A DNA stretch of 14,026 nt from an uncultured Fretibacterium sp. Lineage in GTDB: Bacteria; Synergistota; Synergistia; Synergistales; Aminobacteriaceae. Positions 5,576-13,047 of this stretch are shown in pieces. The stretch spans positions 1 through 14,026 of the forward strand of contig NZ_CALHIQ010000106.1 of NCBI RefSeq assembly GCF_938030725.1, read 5' to 3'. Below the pieces are notes generated by a model that saw nothing but the letters and a program-made list of their open reading frames with translations, did no database searches and had not been told where the DNA came from. How positions within the stretch are numbered: position 1 is the stretch's first letter; every line of letters starts with the position of its first letter. The position numbers and the translations under genes are program-made.

Positions 5576-7909
5576 GTGGAAACGACGACGGTACGCTCTA
5601 CCCCCAACCCAGAGGCTCACCCCCCTCACCCTGCCCTCGACATTCCAGACGCCATCGCAAAGGAGCTGAAGCTCAGCCGAGCTCAGGTCAAGGCTGTGCT
5701 GACCCTCTTCGACGACGGCTGCACCGTCCCCTTCATCGCGCGCTACCGCAAGGAGGCGACGGGATCGCTCGACGAAACCGTCATCACCGCGATCCGGGAC
5801 CGCGCCGCGCGGATGGCGGAGCTGGAAAAGCGCCGTGCCGCCATCCTGGACTCGCTGGCCGAGCGCAACCTTCTGACGGAGGAGCTGCGGGCCGCCGTCG
5901 CGGCCGCCCCGACGATGACTGCCCTGGAGGACGTCTACCTGCCCTGGCGCCCCAAGCGCCGCACCCGCGCCTCCATCGCCGCCGAGAAGGGGCTGACCCC
6001 TCTGGCGGACCTCCTGATGGCGCAGGACGACGCCATGGACCCCGCCGCCGCCGCTCAGGCCTTCGTGAGCGGGGATCGAGGCGTCGCCAGCGTCGAGGAA
6101 GCCCTGGCCGGCGCCATGGACATCCTGGCCGAGCGCGTCAGCGAGGACCCGGACTCCCGCCAGGAGACGCGGCGGCTCTTCGCCCGTAAGGCCGTGCTGA
6201 CCAGCGCCTGCGCCAAGGGCAAGGAGGAGGAGGGCGCGAAGTACCGGGACTACTTCGAGCTCGAGGAGAGCGCCGCCTCCATGCCGTCGCACCGCGTGCT
6301 GGCCATCCTGCGGGGCGAGCGGGAGGGGTTCCTCACCACGAGCGCCGCGCCTCCGGAGGAGGAGGCGATCTCCCTGCTGAAGCGCCGCTTCGTGCGGGGC
6401 GCGGGCGCGGCGTCACGCATGGTAGCCGCCGCCGTGGAGGACGGGTACAAGCGGCTCTTGCGGAAGTCCATCGAGACGGAGCTGCGCGGGGCGATGAAGA
6501 AGCGGGCCGATGCCGACGCGATCCGCGTCTTCGCGGAGAACGTGCGGGAGGTGCTGATGTCCGCACCCATGGGGCAGAGGGCTACGCTGGCCATCGACCC
6601 CGGCGTGCGCACCGGCTGCAAGGTCGTGTGCCTGGATGCGCAGGGGGCTCTGCTCTACCACACCGTCGTCTTCCTCCAGCGGTCGGAGCGCGAGCGGGAG
6701 GACGCCGGCAGAGTCCTGCGGGAGCTGGTGCGGAAGTACCACCTCGAGGCCGTGGCCGTCGGCAACGGCACGGCGGGGCGCGAGACGGAGGTCTTCGTGC
6801 GGGGCCTGGACCTGCCCGACGTGGCCGTCGTTTCCGTCAACGAGAGTGGAGCCTCCATCTACTCCGCCTCCGAGGTGGCCCGGCGCGAGTTCCCGGACCA
6901 GGACGTCACCGTCCGCGGGGCCGTCTCCATCGGCCGCCGCCTCATGGACCCCATGGCGGAGCTCGTCAAGATCGACCCCAAGTCCATCGGCGTGGGCCAG
7001 TATCAGCACGACGTGGACCAGAAGGAGCTGAAGCAGGCGCTGGACGACGTCGTGACCCACTGCGTGAACGCCGTGGGTGTAAACGTCAACACGGCAAGCC
7101 CGGAGCTTTTATCCTACGTTTCGGGCCTCAACCGCCAGACGGCCTCCCAGATCGTGAAGTACCGCGAGGCCAACGGCCCCTTCGGCGACCGCGAGGCCCT
7201 CAAGAAGGTGCCGCGCTTCGGCCCCAAGGCCTTCGAGCAGTCCGCCGGCTTCCTCCGGATCATGGGGGGCGCGAACCCTCTGGACGCCAGCGCCGTCCAC
7301 CCGGAGAACTATGCTACCGTGGCCCGCATGGCCGCGGCCCTCTCCTGCACGGTGGCCGACCTCCTCTCCGACCCCGCGCTGCGCGCCCGCATCCGCCTCC
7401 CGGACTTCGTCTCCGAGACGGCGGGCCTCCCGACGCTGCAGGACATCCTGTCGGAGCTGGAGAAGCCGGGGCGCGACCCGCGTCGGAAGTTCGAGCCCTT
7501 CGCCTTCGACCCCAACGTCCGCACGATGACGGACCTGGCTCCAGGCATGATCCTGAACGGCATCGTGACCAACGTGACGGACTTCGGCGCCTTCGTGGAC
7601 GTCGGCGTCCATCAGGACGGGCTGGTCCACATCAGCCGCATCGCGGACGTGTTCGTGGAGAACCCCCACGCACACCTAAAGCCGGGGCAGCACGTCCGCG
7701 TGGCCGTGCTGGAGGTGGACATGGAGCGAAGCCGCATCGCCCTTTCGGCGCGGAAGTCCGACCTGGGTGAAAAGACCCCGGAGGGCAGGCTCCGCGGTGA
7801 GGGGGCGCATCGGGCCGGCGGACGGCGCGAGAGGCCGGAGAGGCCCGACATGACCATGGGTTCGCTCTTCAGGGAACAACTGGCCGAGGGCGGAAAGCGG
7901 CGACGCTGA
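5576..7909 (+). CDS. tex: Tex: S1-domain RNA-binding transcription accessory protein
   Basis: Widespread nucleic-acid-binding protein linked to transcription and RNA turnover. It was first described as affecting toxin expression in Bordetella, and its E. coli homologue is YhgF. The 777 residues match the family length (about 770). Domain order is an N-terminal helical region with the signature FIARYRKEATGSLDE (about 48-62), the RNase H-like YqgF fold starting AIDPGVRTGCK (about 339), and the helix-hairpin-helix region with VNTASPELLSYVSGLN (about 500-560). An S1 domain follows from GMILNGIVTNVTDFGAFVDV (about 656-726), and the protein ends in a basic tail with MGSLFREQL. Start is GTG with AGGGAGGAG ten bases upstream; the nearer ATG at 5566 is in another frame. 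Its stop overlaps the next gene's start by one base. Confidence 0.97.
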   Translation: METTTVRSTPNPEAHPPHPALDIPDAIAKELKLSRAQVKAVLTLFDDGCTVPFIARYRKEATGSLDETVITAIRDRAARMAELEKRRAAILDSLAERNLLTEELRAAVAAAPTMTALEDVYLPWRPKRRTRASIAAEKGLTPLADLLMAQDDAMDPAAAAQAFVSGDRGVASVEEALAGAMDILAERVSEDPDSRQETRRLFARKAVLTSACAKGKEEEGAKYRDYFELEESAASMPSHRVLAILRGEREGFLTTSAAPPEEEAISLLKRRFVRGAGAASRMVAAAVEDGYKRLLRKSIETELRGAMKKRADADAIRVFAENVREVLMSAPMGQRATLAIDPGVRTGCKVVCLDAQGALLYHTVVFLQRSEREREDAGRVLRELVRKYHLEAVAVGNGTAGRETEVFVRGLDLPDVAVVSVNESGASIYSASEVARREFPDQDVTVRGAVSIGRRLMDPMAELVKIDPKSIGVGQYQHDVDQKELKQALDDVVTHCVNAVGVNVNTASPELLSYVSGLNRQTASQIVKYREANGPFGDREALKKVPRFGPKAFEQSAGFLRIMGGANPLDASAVHPENYATVARMAAALSCTVADLLSDPALRARIRLPDFVSETAGLPTLQDILSELEKPGRDPRRKFEPFAFDPNVRTMTDLAPGMILNGIVTNVTDFGAFVDVGVHQDGLVHISRIADVFVENPHAHLKPGQHVRVAVLEVDMERSRIALSARKSDLGEKTPEGRLRGEGAHRAGGRRERPERPDMTMGSLFREQLAEGGKRRR

Positions 7910-9153
7910 TGGAACGCTTCGACGCCATCGTGATCGGCGGCGGGCCGGCGGGCCTCATGGCGGCCCTGCGGGCGGCGGAGCTGGGGGAGCGCGTCCTCCT
8001 GACGGAGAAGAACGCCTCCCTGGGGACCAAGCTCCTGCTGGCGGGCCGGGGGCGCTGCAACTTCACGAACGCGGAGCCGGACCCGGCCGCCTTCATCGCG
8101 CGCTACGGGGACAAGGGGCGCTTCCTGTGGTCCGCCTTCAGCCGCTTTGGGCCGGCGGAAACCCTCGCCTTCTTTCGGAAGCACGGCGTCGAGACCGTGA
8201 CGGAGCGGGGAGGCCGCGTGTTCCCCGCGGAGGGCGGCGGTCAGCGCGTCCTGAACGCGCTCCTGATGCTCTGCAGGAAGTTCGGAGTGCGCATCCTGAG
8301 GAGCTCCCCCGTGCGGTCTCTGAAGGTCCGGGACGGGCGCGTGGAGCGTCTCATCACGGAGGTCGAGGAGCTGGAGGCAAATCGCTTCATCGTGGCGACG
8401 GGCGGCAAGTCCTACCCCCGCACCGGCTCCACGGGGGACGGCTACCGCTTTGCGGAGCAGGCGGGACACTCGGTCGTCACGCCGATGCCGGCGCTGGTCC
8501 CCCTCAAGACCCATGAAACCTGGGTGAAGCTGGCCCACGGGTGCGACCTGCGGAACGTGCGGGTGACGGCGCTGGTGGACGGAAAGCCGGTTGACGAGCG
8601 CTTCGGCGAGATGGAGTTCACGAACTTCGGCGTCAGCGGGCCCGTCATCATGGACATGAGCTCCTCCGTGCCCGACTGGATGGCCCAGGGGGCCCTCTCC
8701 CTCTCCATCGACCTGAAGCCGGCCCTGACGCGCGAGAAGCTGACGGAACGGGTGCGCCGCGACCTGGAGAAGTTCAGCACCCGCCGCTTCGCCGGCGCCC
8801 TGAAGGGGCTGGTGCCCGGCCCCCTCATTCCGATGATCCTCGCGCTGTCGGACGTGCCGGAGGACAAACCCGCGGCCTACGTTTCAAGCGAGGAAGCGGA
8901 GGCGACGGCGGACCTGCTGAAGGACATCCGCCTGACGGTCAACGGGCTGTGGAGCTTCAACAACGCGGTGGTCACACGAGGGGGCGTCAGCCTGAAGGAG
9001 GTGGACCCCGCCACGATGCGTTCCAAACGGTGCGAGAACCTCTACTTCGCCGGCGAGGTGCTGGACCTCAACGGGCCGTCGGGCGGCTTCAACCTCCAGA
9101 TCTGCTGGAGCACGGGCTGGGTGGCGGGCGAGGGGGCGCAGCAGCCCAGGTGA
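7909..9153 (+). CDS. BaiN/HI0933-type FAD-dependent oxidoreductase
   Basis: Flavoprotein of the HI0933/BaiN (also annotated 'aminoacetone oxidase family') group; the true substrate of most members is unknown. The 414 residues fit the family. The Rossmann dinucleotide motif GGGPAGLMAAL (10-20) is followed by the family signature LAGRGRCNFTNAE (44-56). Then come GGRVFPAEGGGQRVLNAL (about 101-118), GGKSYPRTGSTGDGY (about 165-179) and FTNFGVSGPVIMDMS. The C-terminal FAD-binding segment is FAGEVLDLNGPSGGFNLQ and CWSTGWVAGEGA. The start ATG shares one base with the stop of tex (TGATG), and a G-rich site (GAGGGCGG) lies inside the end of tex, so translation is probably coupled. Coupling to tex is a spacing fact; a functional link is not implied by it. 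Confidence 0.93.
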   Translation: MERFDAIVIGGGPAGLMAALRAAELGERVLLTEKNASLGTKLLLAGRGRCNFTNAEPDPAAFIARYGDKGRFLWSAFSRFGPAETLAFFRKHGVETVTERGGRVFPAEGGGQRVLNALLMLCRKFGVRILRSSPVRSLKVRDGRVERLITEVEELEANRFIVATGGKSYPRTGSTGDGYRFAEQAGHSVVTPMPALVPLKTHETWVKLAHGCDLRNVRVTALVDGKPVDERFGEMEFTNFGVSGPVIMDMSSSVPDWMAQGALSLSIDLKPALTREKLTERVRRDLEKFSTRRFAGALKGLVPGPLIPMILALSDVPEDKPAAYVSSEEAEATADLLKDIRLTVNGLWSFNNAVVTRGGVSLKEVDPATMRSKRCENLYFAGEVLDLNGPSGGFNLQICWSTGWVAGEGAQQPR

Positions 9154-9211
9154 GCGACCGGAGGCGTGCCTGCGCTCGCTTTGTATAAAGAAATGAAAGG
9201 AAGTTTCGGTT

Positions 9212-10414
9212 ATGAACGACGTCATCGAGAGGATCGGAGAGCTTTCCGGGGAGTTTGAGCCGGAGATTATCGCCTTGCGGCGGCATTTTCACAGCCATCC
9301 TGAGCTGTCGTGGCAGGAGGAGCGGACCACGGACCGCGTTCAGGAGGAGCTTCTGAAGCTGGGCATCGAAACGGTGCATCGGGGCTACGGTGGCACGTCG
9401 AGCGGCCTCATCGCGGACATCCAGGGAGGGGCGCCGGGCAAGTGCGTCGCCCTGCGCGCCGACATGGACGCGCTGCCGGTGACGGAGGAGAACGACGTGG
9501 AGTACCGCTCCCGAAACGAGGGCGTCATGCACGCCTGCGGGCACGATGCTCATACGGCGGCCCTCCTGGGGGCGGCGAAGATCCTGATGCGGATTCGGAG
9601 CGAGCTGCGGGGCACGGTGCGCCTGCTCTTTCAACCGGCGGAGGAGGCGGGCGACCGGTCCGGAGCCAGGGCCATGGTCGAGGAAGGGGCCCTTCACGGC
9701 GTGGACGCCGCCTTCGGCCTGCACGTGGCCTCCATCTTCCCTGCGGGCAAGCTGCTGTACCGCCGCGGCCCCTGCTATGCCGCCTGCGACGTCTGGAACC
9801 TCACCATCGAGGGCAAGGGCGGCCACGGTTCGGCCCCGGAGCTGGCCATCGATCCGACGCCCGCTGCGTTCCAGATCGGCAGCGCGTTCCAGACCGTCAT
9901 CTCGCGCGAGGTATCGCCCAGGGACACCGCGGTGCTGAGCGTTGGCTGCCTTGAAACCTCATCCAAGGCCTTCAACATCATCCCGGAGCGCGTGAAGATG
10001 GTGGGGACCGTGCGCACCTTCGAGCGCGGCGTCCAGGACGCCGTCGAGTCGGGCATGAGGCGCCTGTCCTCGGACATCGCCGCGGCCTTCCGCTGCCGCG
10101 CGGAACTGGACTACCACCGTTCCGCAGCGGCGACCGTCAACGACCCCGCCATGACGGACCTGCTGATCCGGGCCGGGACGGACCTCTTCGGGCTGGAGGC
10201 CATGGTGGAGGCGCCGCTCAACATGGGCTCCGAGGACTTCAGCTGCTTCGCGGAGGCCGTTCCTTCGACGTACCTGCAGCTGGGGACGGCGGCCCCGGAC
10301 CGGCCGGGGACCCACATGCCCCACCACTCGGCGAAGTTCGACCTGGACGAGGCTCAGCTGAAGCGCGCCGCGGCCATCCATGCCGCCTTCGCGTGGACGT
10401 ACCTCAGCCGCTGA
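9212..10414 (+). CDS. M20-family metallo-amidohydrolase (N-acyl-amino-acid/hippurate hydrolase type)
   Basis: Zinc- or manganese-dependent hydrolase that removes an acyl group from N-acylated amino acids or related conjugates. The exact substrate cannot be read from sequence. It has 400 residues, normal for the family. Metal-ligand regions are MHACGHDAHTAALLG (106-120; Cys109, His111), QPAEEAGDRSGA (141-152; Glu144/145), the His at 171 (GLHVAS) and MPHHSAKF near 370. The lid/dimer domain begins about residue 186 and contains GKGGHGSAPELAIDPTPAA (201-219). The ribosome site AAAGGAAG lies eight bases before the ATG. A TATAAA at 9184-9189 might give a local promoter, but its -35 is poor, so read-through from tex is also likely. 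Residues about 187-242 have a broken second copy near 13050. The gene fits amino-acid scavenging. Confidence 0.93.
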   Translation: MNDVIERIGELSGEFEPEIIALRRHFHSHPELSWQEERTTDRVQEELLKLGIETVHRGYGGTSSGLIADIQGGAPGKCVALRADMDALPVTEENDVEYRSRNEGVMHACGHDAHTAALLGAAKILMRIRSELRGTVRLLFQPAEEAGDRSGARAMVEEGALHGVDAAFGLHVASIFPAGKLLYRRGPCYAACDVWNLTIEGKGGHGSAPELAIDPTPAAFQIGSAFQTVISREVSPRDTAVLSVGCLETSSKAFNIIPERVKMVGTVRTFERGVQDAVESGMRRLSSDIAAAFRCRAELDYHRSAAATVNDPAMTDLLIRAGTDLFGLEAMVEAPLNMGSEDFSCFAEAVPSTYLQLGTAAPDRPGTHMPHHSAKFDLDEAQLKRAAAIHAAFAWTYLSR

Positions 10415-10659
10415 GCGCCCCCGCCCGCACTGCGCCAGAGCCAGGTCCGTCGTCTGATACGAAAGGGGAGCGGTTTCCCGCTCCCCGCATACTGTGAAGT
10501 GACAGTCTGACCGGCGTTGCCAGCGCGCTGAACTTTGTCGTCTTTAGCGCGCCTCCGTTCGTTGATGACACGGCCTAATCCGCGATCTCGCAGAAGAGGT
10601 TGCAAAGTGTAGCGTCGCCGACTCTGCGCAGCGGGTACAGAAGGCCTTGAGTATCTTCT
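10415..10659. other. Intergenic gap between convergent M20 and transporter genes
   Basis: 245 bases with no credible gene. Two hairpins stand out. One is the stem listed at 10465-10486. The other pairs GCGCGCTGAA (10523-10532) with TTTAGCGCGC (10543-10552), ten pairs including one G.T, over a ten-base loop. A small ACTGT/ACAGT repeat is at 10491-10506. Neither larger stem has a proper T run on either strand, so clear intrinsic terminators for the two convergent genes are missing. Confidence 0.5.
10465..10486 (+). terminator. G+C-rich hairpin after the M20 gene, weak terminator candidate
   Basis: GGGGAGCGG (10465-10473) pairs perfectly with CCGCTCCCC (10478-10486) over TTTC, about 50 bases after the M20 stop codon. 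There is no T run after it on the plus strand, and only CTTTCG on the minus strand. It may act as an RNA 3'-end stabiliser or a pause site. Confidence 0.35.
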
Positions 10660-11625
10660 TCAACGTTCTGAACCGGGGCGAAGGAATAATTTGATCGTCG
10701 CCGTGGTCAGCAGGATGTTTAGGGGAACGTTGATAAGCGAGGGGAGGGCAGCCATTGGGTAGACGTCGTGAAAGGTGGCTGCGATGCCGGCCGAAAGACT
10801 GGTGTTCAGCGACAGGGAAGCGATGACGAGCGCCGAGGCCTCCCTGTGGTCCAGCCTCAGGAACTTTGTCGAGAGGATGGCCCCCGCTGCGGCAATAACG
10901 AAGTTCACCGTCAGAGCGGCAATGACCTTGACGGAATCCAAAGCCATGATCGAGGCCTTGTTGGGGGCCACACACACCCCCACGATGATCAGGATGGCAA
11001 TCAGCGAGATCAGCCTGATGGTGGGCTTTATCAGGGTATACAGCGTTTCCGCCCGCCTCCGAATCAGCATCCCGATGACCACCGGGACTATAACGATGAT
11101 GACAATATTTTTAAACATATCCAGGAAGTCAATCTCCACCCAACCGCCGCCTAAAAGGTAGGTCAGGGAGGGGGTGAGGACCGGCGCCAGGAGCGTTGTC
11201 AGGGACAGAAGGGCGACGGACAGCGCCGCATTTCCCTCCGCGATATTGATGAGGACCATGGACGCAGTCCCAGTGGGCATGCAGCCCAGCAAAACCATTC
11301 CAAAAGCAAGCTCGTTGTTCAGACTGAACAGCCTTGCAGCAATCCATGCCCCGGTGGCCATGAAGAAGTACTTGACTGCCATGCCGCCCAAGAGCATCCT
11401 CGGTCTTCGCAACATGCGGAAGAATTCCAGCGCATCGATGGACATTCCCGTCCCCAGCATGATGACCATCAGCAGGATGTTGATTAGGGGGAAGCCCATC
11501 AGGCGCAACCGCGTCGCCGGTAGAAAGACCTCCGGGGCCAAAAGTGCCGCCACGGCTACCGCGAAGACAAAAAACATGAGGAACCTGTTCACAAAATTGC
11601 CGATATGCTCTATTAACCGTATCAT
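10660..11625 (-). CDS. BASS-family transporter, possible ketopantoate importer (PanS-like)
   Basis: Integral membrane transporter of the bile acid:sodium symporter (BASS/SBF) family, 321 residues with about ten hydrophobic segments (roughly 13-32, 43-61, 79-97, 104-125, 131-157, 169-186, 203-219, 228-248, 261-280, 290-311). Family-like features are the glycine/proline break GCMPTGTASMVL (about 113-124), in the place of the usual PGGxxSN-type crossover, and NFVIAAAGAILS in TM8. The start ATG at 11625 is the first possible, because an in-frame TAG sits two codons upstream; AAAGGG lies before it. Some BASS members carry 2-oxoacids: Salmonella PanS takes up ketopantoate. The divergent neighbour is a ketopantoate reductase, so ketopantoate or a related 2-oxoacid is the best substrate guess. 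That part is inference. The base composition is less G+C-rich than that of the genes to the left. Confidence 0.88.
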   Translation of the reverse strand: MIRLIEHIGNFVNRFLMFFVFAVAVAALLAPEVFLPATRLRLMGFPLINILLMVIMLGTGMSIDALEFFRMLRRPRMLLGGMAVKYFFMATGAWIAARLFSLNNELAFGMVLLGCMPTGTASMVLINIAEGNAALSVALLSLTTLLAPVLTPSLTYLLGGGWVEIDFLDMFKNIVIIVIVPVVIGMLIRRRAETLYTLIKPTIRLISLIAILIIVGVCVAPNKASIMALDSVKVIAALTVNFVIAAAGAILSTKFLRLDHREASALVIASLSLNTSLSAGIAATFHDVYPMAALPSLINVPLNILLTTATIKLFLRPGSER

Positions 11626-11636
11626 GATCTTCTACA

Positions 11637-11750
11637 TCACCCTTTAAAACGGCCTGGTGAGCCAGGCCACTTTGGAATCTCGAAGGCCTCGGCGACGGCC
11701 CGGCCAACGTCCGTTGGGACACCCTCAGACAATGGAGAGAGCTCCCCCAT
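11637..11750 (-). CDS. Possible 37-codon leader ORF upstream of the transporter
   Basis: On the minus strand an ATG at 11750 opens a 37-residue frame (MGELSPLSEGVPTDVGRAVA, then EAFEIPKWPGSPGRFKG) ending in TGA at 11637-11639, twelve bases before the transporter ATG. Its last codons overlap both the terminator-like hairpin at 11646-11668 and the transporter's own ribosome site. That is a layout seen in translated leaders. Against it, no Shine-Dalgarno site precedes the ATG, and 37 codons can be open by chance. It could also be the remnant of a larger gene. I do not recognise the peptide. Confidence 0.25.
   Translation of the reverse strand: MGELSPLSEGVPTDVGRAVAEAFEIPKWPGSPGRFKG
11646..11668 (-). 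terminator. Terminator-like hairpin in the transporter leader
   Basis: On the minus strand GGCCTGG-CTCA-CCAGGCC (11668 down to 11651) is a perfect seven-pair stem followed by GTTTT (to 11646). It lies inside the transcript, about 20 bases before the transporter start codon, so it would act as an attenuator or would shape access to the AAAGGG ribosome site just after it. The T run is short. Confidence 0.4.
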
Positions 11751-11776
11751 TGTGAATTTTGAGACGTATTATTTCT

Positions 11777-11805
11777 AATATACCTACTTGATTTGAAAAT
11801 GTCAA
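11777..11805 (-). promoter_or_regulatory. Promoter of the BASS transporter gene
   Basis: On the minus strand a perfect TTGACA (complement of 11800-11805) and TATATT (complement of 11777-11782) have a 17-base spacer, close to the sigma-70 ideal. The start would be near 11770, leaving a leader of about 145 bases. An inverted repeat CAATGG (11730-11735)/CCATTG (11747-11752) lies inside this leader. Confidence 0.88.
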
Positions 11806-11870
11806 CGATTTCTCTTAGGAGAATATCGCAATTCTGCCGGAAAGATCAATCCTAAATCTAAAGAGAGCCC

Positions 11871-11899
11871 TTGACTTCCTAGACCCCTTTTAGTATATT
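11871..11899 (+). promoter_or_regulatory. Promoter of panE
   Basis: TTGACT (11871-11876) and TATATT (11894-11899) with a 17-base spacer, each five of six to consensus. The start is expected near 11906. A short palindrome TCTAG-C-CTAGA (11899-11909) straddles the -10/start region, and CCTAGA also occurs at 11878-11883 within the spacer, so a repressor site here is possible. Confidence 0.88.
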
Positions 11900-11925
11900 C
11901 TAGCCTAGAGGTATTATTTCTTGAT

Positions 11926-11956
11926 CCGCCTTAAAACCTAAGCTGCGGGATTTTTT
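11926..11956 (+). terminator. Terminator-like hairpin in the panE leader
   Basis: CCGC-CTTA (11926-11933) pairs with TAAG (11939-11942) and GCGG (11945-11948), leaving a two-base bulge, and is followed by GA and six T (11951-11956). It begins about 20 bases after the predicted transcript start and ends about 50 bases before the ATG, which is the layout of a transcription attenuator. No known riboswitch class was recognised. Confidence 0.45.
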
Positions 11957-12007
11957 GGAAAAGGCATTTGCTGTGCAGCGTCTAAGAAAGTAAAGGAGAT
12001 TTTTACC

Positions 12008-12928
12008 ATGAAAATTGTCGTTGTGGGCGCAGGGGCTGTTGGTACGCTTTTCAGTTCCATACTGTTTAACCACGGACAGGATGTCACCCTGGTGGAGAAG
12101 AGGCAGGAGATCATCGACGCAATTCAGAAGAACGGACTGAAGATACTTCGCGGGGATAAAGAACAAACCCTGAAGATTAAAATCACGAACCGCATCGAAG
12201 ACGTTCCATCCCCAGACCTGATCATGTTTACGGTCAAGTCCTACGACAACGTCACCGCGGCCCAAGACTGCCTGAAGATCATCGGAAACAACACCACAGT
12301 CCTGACGCTGCAGAATGGCATCGGGAACTATGAAACGATCGCTGAGATCGTGGGCAAGGAGCGTACCGTGGTGGGGACCACCACCTTTGGCAGCACGCAG
12401 TTCGCGCCGGGCTGCACAAGGGGTAGCGAAACGGGCTCCATCTCCATTGGTGAGTATTCGGGTGGCATCAGTGACCGAATCAAAAAACTGGCAAAGATAC
12501 TGGAAGATGGAGGGTTTGAGGTCCAGATGGTGGACGACGTGAACAGCCTGATCTGGACGAAGCTGGCTGTAAACGTTGGCATCAATGCGATAGGTGCCCT
12601 CTGCCGTATCACGAACGGCCAGACGCACCTCGTGAAACCTGCAGGCGAGATCCAGAAGCTGGCCGTCGAGGAATTGATGAAGGTGGCGAAGCTGGAGGGC
12701 ATCAAGCTGGATTACGACCACCTGTATCAGCACGTCACCGACGTGGCCGTCCGCACACAGAGCAACAAGTGCTCCATGTTGCAGGACATTGAGAACGTAA
12801 ACCACACCGAGGTGCTTGCGATCAACGGCGCTATCGTGGACAGGGGCAAGAAGCATGGCATCGAAACCCCCGTCAACTTTGTGTTGATGAACTTGGTTAA
12901 GGCCGCAGAGCTGGGACAACTGGAGTAG
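12008..12928 (+). CDS. panE: 2-dehydropantoate 2-reductase (ketopantoate reductase)
   Basis: NADPH-dependent reduction of ketopantoate to pantoate, the second step of pantothenate/coenzyme A synthesis, in the cytosol. The 306 residues match the family. The N-terminal Rossmann motif is GAGAVG (7-12). LQNGIGN (101-107) supplies the substrate-site Asn103. IWTKLAVNVGINAIGAL (182-198) contains the catalytic Lys185, equivalent to Lys176 in E. coli. CSMLQDIENVNHTEV (255-269) with Glu268, then AINGAIVDRGKKHGI, form the conserved C-terminal helices. The usual 'GRxTE' is here NVNHTE. Start ATG has AAAGGAG nine bases upstream. Family members also reduce other 2-oxoacids, so substrate is likely but not certain. 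The gene is divergent from the BASS transporter, has its own promoter and strong terminator, and is visibly more A/T-rich than tex or the M20 gene. Confidence 0.92.
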   Translation: MKIVVVGAGAVGTLFSSILFNHGQDVTLVEKRQEIIDAIQKNGLKILRGDKEQTLKIKITNRIEDVPSPDLIMFTVKSYDNVTAAQDCLKIIGNNTTVLTLQNGIGNYETIAEIVGKERTVVGTTTFGSTQFAPGCTRGSETGSISIGEYSGGISDRIKKLAKILEDGGFEVQMVDDVNSLIWTKLAVNVGINAIGALCRITNGQTHLVKPAGEIQKLAVEELMKVAKLEGIKLDYDHLYQHVTDVAVRTQSNKCSMLQDIENVNHTEVLAINGAIVDRGKKHGIETPVNFVLMNLVKAAELGQLE

Positions 12929-12992
12929 CGTTCCCCTGCTGGCTATTGAAAGTTAAAATAAAAACCGCTATAGGATGGCGGCATAAAGCCTT

Positions 12993-13022
12993 GGCAGCCC
13001 CGCGGGGCTGCCGAATTTTTTT
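12993..13022 (+). terminator. Strong terminator of panE
   Basis: GGCAGCCCC (12993-13001) pairs perfectly with GGGGCTGCC (13004-13012). GAA and seven T (13016-13022) follow. It lies about 65 bases after the panE stop codon. Confidence 0.92.
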
Positions 13023-13047
13023 AAAGGTGGGTTTTACAGGGCTGCAA

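Noticed and set aside
5383..6189. Open frame overlapping the tex start
   Set aside because: It turns into Arg/Pro-rich shadow translation over tex and shares no features with known proteins.
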